DNA of 10,099 nt, from contig JAEDFR010000084.1 of assembly GCA_016297945.1 (NCBI GenBank), positions 1 to 10,099 on the forward strand. Direction: 5' to 3'. This document shows, piece after piece, positions 6,430-10,099 of this stretch. How positions within the stretch are numbered: position 1 is the first letter of the stretch; the number at the start of each line of letters is the position of its first letter. Source of the stretch: Lachnospiraceae bacterium. Lineage in GTDB: Bacteria > Bacillota > Clostridia > Lachnospirales > Lachnospiraceae. The notes beneath the pieces were generated by a model. That model was given only the letters and a program-made list of their open reading frames with translations, was not told the DNA's origin and did no database searches. A program made the translations under genes and the position numbers.

Positions 6430-7032
6430 ATGCTTACTACAATTATTTTTGACATCGGAAATGTTTTAGCAGACTTTGGATGGAAAGAGTATTTTGAAAG
6501 CTTTCATTTCCCAAAAGACATTCTGTCGCGAATTGCGAAGGCAACTGTATTATCGCCGGCTTGGAACGATTTTGACAGAGGAGCAAAAACGGATGAAGAG
6601 CTGATAAATGGTTTTATTATAAATGATCCCGAATTAGAGCCTCAGATAAGGCAGCTATGTGAGAATGTTCATGATATGATTACGAAAAGAGAATATGCAA
6701 TTCCGTGGATTTTGGAATTAAAGCAGAAAGGATACCGGGTCTTATATCTTTCCAATTTTTCCCATAAAGCTGAAATTGAGTGTCAGGATGCCCTTGATTT
6801 TATTCCATTTATGGATGGTGGAATTTTATCTTATCAGGAAAAACTGGTAAAGCCGGAACCGGAAATATATCAGAGATTGATTGAACGATATGATTTAATT
6901 CCAAAAGAATGTGTGTTTTTGGATGACAGAATGGATAACTGTGAGGCGGCTGCAAAATTTGGCATGAAAACAATCTGTTTTACGACCAAAGAAGCTGCGA
7001 TTGAAGAACTGAAAAAATATCATGTCTATTGA
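6430..7032 (+). CDS. HAD superfamily phosphatase, subfamily IA, YihX-like
   Basis: Probable phosphatase of a small phosphorylated metabolite. Seen: 200 residues. Motif I is IIFDIGNVL with nucleophile D8, motif II is LSNF (S108, N109), motif III is K141 in VKPEPEIY, and motif IV is FLDDRMDN (D165, D166). A helical cap lies between residues 14 and 90. The residue two after the nucleophile is glycine (G10) instead of the usual general-acid aspartate. The DxGN form is common in the YihX/glucose-1-phosphatase-like branch, so it is not by itself evidence of inactivity. The ribosome binding site AGGAG (6418-6422) lies in the end of the LysR gene, with seven bases to ATG. Co-transcription with LysR suggests the phosphatase is a target or partner of that regulator, but the substrate is unknown. 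Confidence 0.88.
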   Translation: MLTTIIFDIGNVLADFGWKEYFESFHFPKDILSRIAKATVLSPAWNDFDRGAKTDEELINGFIINDPELEPQIRQLCENVHDMITKREYAIPWILELKQKGYRVLYLSNFSHKAEIECQDALDFIPFMDGGILSYQEKLVKPEPEIYQRLIERYDLIPKECVFLDDRMDNCEAAAKFGMKTICFTTKEAAIEELKKYHVY

Positions 7033-7055
7033 TATGGTATTATCTTTTTGCTTTT

Positions 7056-7088
7056 CATCCTTTTCGGATTTGTGTTCCCGAAAAGATG
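7056..7088. other. Hairpin between convergent genes
   Basis: CTTTTCGG (7060-7067) pairs with CCGAAAAG (7078-7085), and CAT/ATG extend the stem past one bulged C. It sits between the HAD gene and the convergent membrane-protein gene. Neither strand has a T run after the stem, so it is at best a weak bidirectional terminator. Confidence 0.4.
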
Positions 7089-7127
7089 TGCTGTTAGAGC
7101 GATATCGTATAGTAGGATTGATAAAAT

Positions 7128-7421
7128 TTAGCAAACGGGATGGTCGCTATTATTGCTTTCCGTCTTATCATCATGTTCATCCATGCCGGCCGTAAAGTCA
7201 TAATCAACAGATGCAATGGTATGTTTTTGTGTCAGCATTCCGTAAATCCAGATATAGATCCAGATTAAAATCGGAACAGCAACGGTTGCAATCAGACTGG
7301 TGCGCAGTAACATTCCTTTGCCATCAAAATCAAAAATAGCGAAAACCAGTGTCGCAATATATATAGAAACTAACAAGATGATACCAATCCATGCCGCAAT
7401 ACGTTGTCCTTTTGAATACAT
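7128..7421 (-). CDS. Small two-helix membrane protein of unknown function
   Basis: Ninety-seven residues on the minus strand. Two hydrophobic segments are clear, about residues 9-30 (AWIGIILLVSIYIATLVF) and 40-62 (LIATVAVPILIWIYIWIYG). They are joined by a short DFDGKG turn. A hydrophilic, acidic C-terminal tail of about 35 residues follows (FTAGMDEHDDKTE). The start is supported by a strong CAAAGGAG (complement of 7428-7435), six bases before ATG. It diverges from the pseudokinase gene, sharing the 94-base gap, and converges on the HAD gene. No enzyme motif is visible and the function is unknown. Shared position with a membrane-anchored kinase-fold protein hints at a common envelope role, which is inference only. 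Confidence 0.82.
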   Translation of the reverse strand: MYSKGQRIAAWIGIILLVSIYIATLVFAIFDFDGKGMLLRTSLIATVAVPILIWIYIWIYGMLTQKHTIASVDYDFTAGMDEHDDKTESNNSDHPVC

Positions 7422-7447
7422 AACATACTCCTTTGTTTTCCTTTTTC

Positions 7448-7476
7448 TTGTAATTTATCACATATCTGACTATAAT
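7448..7476 (+). promoter_or_regulatory. Promoter of the pseudokinase gene
   Basis: TTGTAA (7448-7453), 17 bases, and a perfect TATAAT (7471-7476). A start near 7483 gives a leader of about 33 bases with AGAGGG at 7504-7509, six bases before ATG 7516. Confidence 0.7.
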
Positions 7477-7515
7477 GAAAGGAGTATTGTTGGAAATTAT
7501 TAAAGAGGGTATATT

Positions 7516-8994
7516 ATGGAAAAAAAGAATCCTAAATATGTTTTACGAATTGGAACCATGCTGCAGGATCGTTATCGGGTTGACGATGTTTTGGACAGCA
7601 ATGGTATGACAATTACATATCTTGCTTTTGATATTTTTCGTGAGCAAAAAGTTGTAATCAAAGAGCTTTTTCCAAATTCCATTGTGGAAAGAAATCAGGA
7701 TGATGCTCTTACAGTTTCCTGCGTCCGCTATATCGATGAACATGATTTTTATACATTAAAAGAACATATGCTGAAAAAGGCAAAAGCTTTAATTGCACTT
7801 TATCCGATGGAAGGAATTGCCAATATACTTAATTTTTTTGAAGAAAATCAGACAATATATGTGATTGCTGAGTATGCTGAAGGGGTATCACCTTTAGAAT
7901 TTATGCAAAAGATTCATTCACATCCGATGCAGTTAAAGGAAATCTTAAAACTGTTAAAGCCGGTTATGGAGGCTTTGGATGCGTTGCATAAGAAAGGCAT
8001 TGTACATGGCAGAATAAGTCCTGCCATGATTCGAACGAAAGATAAAAAAGTGGTTCTGGTTGGTTTCGGAGATCCGATTGAAGACGCAATGTTGCCGATT
8101 TTAGAGCAGGCTACCGTGCGTATTCCTGAGTATTCGGCTTTAGAGCAGTATATGGAAAATTCTACTTTGGGATCGGAGACCGATGTTTATGCAGTGGCAG
8201 CAATCATTTATGAAGCTGTTACCAGAATCACAGTTGCTCCCTTTTATGACAGAATCGGAGATGGAAACGAGGAAAAAGAAGATCCGGTTGTTGCGTTAAA
8301 GGATTTAAATATTGGCATTATGGCATACCAAAGTGATGCAATCATGAAGGCATTAAATATTTATCCGCAGGATCGTTACGATACGTTTGAGGAATTGGTT
8401 TTAGCATTGTCTGAAACGGAATTTGAAGAGCAATCAAAGATTATCATGCATAGAAAACCACACAGCTTTGCGGCTAAATATAACTATATCCGAAAGGTCC
8501 GTCTGGTACTGATTGCCGGAGCAATTTTTATCCTGTTATTTTTTGGCCCCAAAGCATACCGCTATTTCCGTTCTTTTGATGCAAAGCAGTTTTATACAAA
8601 ACTGGATGAGGCAAATGTGTATGAGCAATGTCGGATGGTTGTACAGTTATCAGAAAGCAAGCGCGAAAAATATGCGAATGATTACAATAAAATAGAAGAG
8701 CCGGACATGTCTGCCAATACCATAGAGCCGGATTACGAAATCCACTATTATGATAAGGTGACAAAGCGGTTTGTGACCAATGAGCAGATGAATATGGATG
8801 CCAAAATAGTCCGTTATATCCGTCTGGATTATCGTAGAAACAACACGGCAATTTTGATGTTTGTGGATGAAAATGAAGTTAAGCAGGTAACGGTTAATTT
8901 GAAGCCCGATATTTTCAATGTTTATTCGGTTGAGGAAAGCATTACCGATAAAGAAGGAAATACAACCTATCAAAGTTACAAAGTAGAATGGTAA
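7516..8994 (+). CDS. Membrane-anchored serine/threonine kinase-fold protein, predicted pseudokinase
   Basis: A 492-residue protein: cytosolic kinase-like domain (about 14-300), one transmembrane segment (about 328-345, LVLIAGAIFILLFF), and an outer domain of about 145 residues that I do not recognise. The family fold is clear from TYLAFD, VVIKELFP (K49), the EYAEG hinge, HGRISPAMI, YSALEQY (E210) and ETDVYAVAAIIYE (D223). The active site is not intact. The glycine loop is DSNGMT (only G30 kept), the helix-C glutamate position is K88, the HRD aspartate is R166, the catalytic-loop asparagine is M171, and the DFG aspartate is G183. Only the beta-3 lysine and structural residues remain. It should therefore not transfer phosphate in the normal way and may bind nucleotide or a partner, or act as a scaffold. 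Basic residues before the membrane segment support a cytosolic N-terminus. It has its own promoter and AGAGGG site. No frameshift is seen, so it appears maintained as a protein. Confidence 0.88.
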   Translation: MEKKNPKYVLRIGTMLQDRYRVDDVLDSNGMTITYLAFDIFREQKVVIKELFPNSIVERNQDDALTVSCVRYIDEHDFYTLKEHMLKKAKALIALYPMEGIANILNFFEENQTIYVIAEYAEGVSPLEFMQKIHSHPMQLKEILKLLKPVMEALDALHKKGIVHGRISPAMIRTKDKKVVLVGFGDPIEDAMLPILEQATVRIPEYSALEQYMENSTLGSETDVYAVAAIIYEAVTRITVAPFYDRIGDGNEEKEDPVVALKDLNIGIMAYQSDAIMKALNIYPQDRYDTFEELVLALSETEFEEQSKIIMHRKPHSFAAKYNYIRKVRLVLIAGAIFILLFFGPKAYRYFRSFDAKQFYTKLDEANVYEQCRMVVQLSESKREKYANDYNKIEEPDMSANTIEPDYEIHYYDKVTKRFVTNEQMNMDAKIVRYIRLDYRRNNTAILMFVDENEVKQVTVNLKPDIFNVYSVEESITDKEGNTTYQSYKVEW

Positions 8995-9002
8995 TATGTG
9001 TC

Positions 9003-9026
9003 TGTCTGTCGGTTTGTCTGTCGGTT
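9003..9026 (+). repeat. Short 12-bp tandem duplication
   Basis: TGTCTGTCGGTT occurs twice back to back, preceded by another TCTG unit. It lies in the first bases after the pseudokinase stop. It looks like simple slippage DNA with no evident role. Confidence 0.8.
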
Positions 9027-9037
9027 TGATTTACTAC

Positions 9038-9066
9038 TTGCAAGATTTATAAATTTTTTATATACT
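9038..9066 (+). promoter_or_regulatory. Promoter of the SEC-C protein gene
   Basis: TTGCAA (9038-9043), 17 bases, then TATACT (9061-9066). Transcription would begin near 9073, immediately at a small hairpin, with the gene's ribosome binding site 33 bases further on. Confidence 0.6.
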
Positions 9067-9073
9067 ATTTCAA

Positions 9074-9094
9074 ATGGCGTTTATATTTCGCCAT
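9074..9094 (+). other. 5' stem-loop in the SEC-C gene leader
   Basis: ATGGCG (9074-9079) pairs perfectly with CGCCAT (9089-9094) around a nine-base AT loop. It starts at the predicted transcript end and leaves AAAAGGAG (9106-9113) free. The position fits an mRNA-stabilising 5' hairpin; it has no T tail and is not a terminator. Confidence 0.45.
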
Positions 9095-9120
9095 AGTAAA
9101 AATGCAAAAGGAGTACTGAA

Positions 9121-9627
9121 ATGGCATTATTAGATCAGTGGAGAGACGTGGCTTATGACGAGTCAGCAAATAAAGGTGATTTACAGAGATTTTGGGGAGA
9201 TTACTTCAAGAAGGAACAGGCTGTTTACAAAGAATTATTAGCAGATCCTGATACTGAAGTCAAAGGAACCGTTAAAGAATTAGCAGATAAATTCGGCATC
9301 ACAGTGATGGAAATGACCGGCTTTTTAGATGGTATTCAGGAATCATTGGTTGCTCCTAATCCAATCGAAGAGATGGAAGAAGATACTGAAGTATCTTTAA
9401 AATTTGATAAAGAGCTTCTTTACAAAAACATGGTAGCCGCAGATGCTGAGTGGTTATATGGTTTGGAAGAATGGAAAGAAATCTTTGATGAGGATAAATT
9501 AAAAGCACTTTACAAAGAGCAGAAGAGTTCTCAGACTGTTGTAAATGCTCCCAAGATTTATCCCAATGATCCCTGCCCCTGCGGTAGTGGCAAGAAGTAT
9601 AAAAAATGTTGTGGTAAAAATAAATAG
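9121..9627 (+). CDS. SEC-C zinc-motif domain protein
   Basis: A 168-residue soluble acidic protein that ends in a SEC-C motif, NDPCPCGSGKKYKKCC, with C152, C154, C163 and C164 as the expected zinc ligands. The same motif closes the SecA protein, where it helps bind SecB and ribosomes; stand-alone SEC-C proteins are common but mostly uncharacterised. The first 130 residues are predicted helical. TVKELADKFGITVMEMTGFL (50-69) resembles a helix-turn-helix-like segment, and an acidic linker follows (PIEEMEEDTE). There is no signal peptide. The start is supported by AAAAGGAG seven bases upstream, and the gene has its own promoter. A role in protein quality control or ribosome binding would be guesswork. 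Confidence 0.88.
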   Translation: MALLDQWRDVAYDESANKGDLQRFWGDYFKKEQAVYKELLADPDTEVKGTVKELADKFGITVMEMTGFLDGIQESLVAPNPIEEMEEDTEVSLKFDKELLYKNMVAADAEWLYGLEEWKEIFDEDKLKALYKEQKSSQTVVNAPKIYPNDPCPCGSGKKYKKCCGKNK

Positions 9628-9645
9628 TAAAAGACTTTACTTTTT
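9626..9645 (+). terminator. Weak candidate terminator after the SEC-C gene
   Basis: AGTAAA (9626-9631) pairs with TTTACT (9636-9641) around a four-base loop, and four more T's follow. The stem is short and AT-rich, so termination would be weak. A second short hairpin, GCCAA/TTGGC, lies near 9679-9693. Confidence 0.3.
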
Positions 9646-9699
9646 ATCAAGCAAAGCATAAAATGATATGAAATAAGTGCCAAAAAAATTGGCTCATAT

Positions 9700-9960
9700 A
9701 TCTAACACGTTGAAGAGACGAGTAAGATGAGGGAATGTAACAGAGAGAAGTACATTTGCTGAGAGTACTTTTACAGGAAACATCCGAAAACTAACTCTGA
9801 GTGGCCCTAATCCGGTCCGGTGATTCCGTTATCATCATAAAGAGTGGTCTAATAAGCCGTCATTGAAGGAGATGAGAATCGAGGCGCATAGACAAGCAGG
9901 GTGGAACCGCGTATATTACGTCCCTTACATTGTTTTTGCAATGTAAGGGACATTTTTTAT
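9700..9960 (+). promoter_or_regulatory. T-box leader (tRNA-sensing riboswitch), possible leucine CUA specifier
   Basis: A full T-box leader for a gene beyond the right edge. Stem I begins with a K-turn: CAC, GTTGA, AGAG (9706-9717) against CTCT, GA, GTG (9795-9803). Next comes the AGTA loop-E element (9721-9724). The distal part carries AGAGAG (9742-9747) and GCTG (9758-9761) around an AAGTAC/GTACTT stem. The T-box AGGGTGGAACCGCG is at 9898-9911 and its AGGG can pair with CCCT (9922-9925) to form the antiterminator, competing with the terminator. By the usual layout (codon, one purine, then the lower stem) the specifier would be CTA at 9791-9793, leucine. AAC (Asn) and ACT (Thr) in the same loop are alternatives. 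Uncharged tRNA should allow read-through. The target is likely an aminoacyl-tRNA synthetase, amino-acid biosynthesis or transport gene. Confidence 0.93.
9920..9958 (+). terminator. T-box-controlled terminator
   Basis: A perfect 13-bp stem, GTCCCTTACATTG (9920-9932) with its complement at 9939-9951, has a six-base loop and a following run of six T's. Its left arm shares CCCT with the antiterminator, as expected for a T-box switch. Confidence 0.93.
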
Positions 9961-9966
9961 GATAAT

Positions 9967-10028
9967 AACTCGCAAGCACATGCAGTTTTGCATGCTTGCA
10001 TGCGAAAACTGCAATGTATTTGCGAGTT
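9967..10028. other. Long imperfect hairpin downstream of the T-box
   Basis: AACTCGCAA (9967-9975) pairs with TTGCGAGTT (10020-10028). After a G-U pair and one C-A mismatch, ACA/TGT continue. After a bulged A10014, TGCAGTTTT (9981-9989) pairs with AAAACTGCA (10005-10013). GCATG closes the apex after a bulged G10004. In all there are about 28 pairs. No T run follows on either strand, so it is not an ordinary terminator. It lies in the leader of the gene beyond the edge, or is an inserted repeat. Confidence 0.7.
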
Positions 10029-10030
10029 TA

Positions 10031-10076
10031 ACAAAAATGAGAATGAAGTCCGAAAGGACGGAATTCGAATTTTTGT
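10031..10076 (+). other. GNRA-capped stem-loop with purine internal loops
   Basis: ACAAAAAT (10031-10038) pairs with ATTTTTGT (10069-10076). A symmetric GA/GA loop, GAAT/ATTC (10041-10044, 10063-10066), a symmetric GAA/GGA loop, and GTCC/GGAC (10048-10051, 10056-10059) follow, capped by a GAAA tetraloop. The ordered alternation looks like a folded RNA domain. It follows the preceding hairpin by two bases. TTGCGAG recurs just after it (10081-10087). Confidence 0.6.
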
Positions 10077-10099
10077 AGAATTGCGAGAGTGAGAAGCAC

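Noticed and set aside
8528..8973. Minus-strand open frames beneath the pseudokinase C-terminal domain
   Set aside because: They lack ribosome sites and fall wholly within a coherent plus-strand protein; they look like shadows of it.
9001..9030. TCTG/CGGTTT repeats considered as a CRISPR or protein-binding array
   Set aside because: Only two units without spacers; simple slippage DNA explains it.
9901..10092. Open frame with GTG start across the T-box terminator and following hairpins
   Set aside because: It begins inside the T-box sequence, runs through the terminator and structured arms, has no ribosome site, and its product has no protein-like pattern.

Overview
The window looks like chromosomal DNA from a low-GC Gram-positive anaerobe, most likely a Lachnospiraceae-type member of the Clostridia. 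The reasons are AT-rich genes with strong AGGAG-type ribosome binding sites, a T-box leader, a BirA-type biotin operator, the long class of PurB, and several small proteins of a style common in that family. The species cannot be fixed from the sequence alone.

Layout. (1) Bases 1-347 hold the 3' end of a gene with an AEGR repeat, probably the tail of an Rpn/PD-(D/E)XK nuclease-transposase protein. (2) purB (469-1920) ends at a strong intrinsic terminator. (3) A structured, GC-richer patch (2000-2056) is followed by a BirA operator fused to a promoter (2084-2137). That promoter drives bioY and then bioB, a biotin uptake and last-step synthesis unit closed by a 15-bp terminator hairpin. (4) A family-4 glycosyltransferase (3950-5230) has a promoter lying across its annotated start. 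It overlaps a small conserved-looking protein of unknown function (5190-5435). (5) A LysR-type regulator is co-transcribed with a YihX-like HAD phosphatase (5530-7032). (6) A two-helix membrane protein on the minus strand (7128-7421) diverges from a membrane-anchored protein of kinase fold (7516-8994). (7) A SEC-C zinc-motif protein (9121-9627) has its own promoter and a 5' hairpin. (8) A complete T-box leader with terminator (about 9700-9958) regulates a gene beyond the right edge. Between the T-box and that gene lie two elaborate stem-loops (9967-10076).

Most genes here are housekeeping or conserved accessory genes. The two items most worth attention are the kinase-fold membrane protein, in which nearly every catalytic residue is replaced (a pseudokinase receptor), and the structured element after the T-box. 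The latter is a 28-bp imperfect hairpin followed by a GNRA-capped hairpin with symmetric purine internal loops, and a duplicated arm could allow alternative pairing. The BirA operator, whose right half contains the -35 box of the bioY promoter, gives a clear regulatory reading of the biotin genes.
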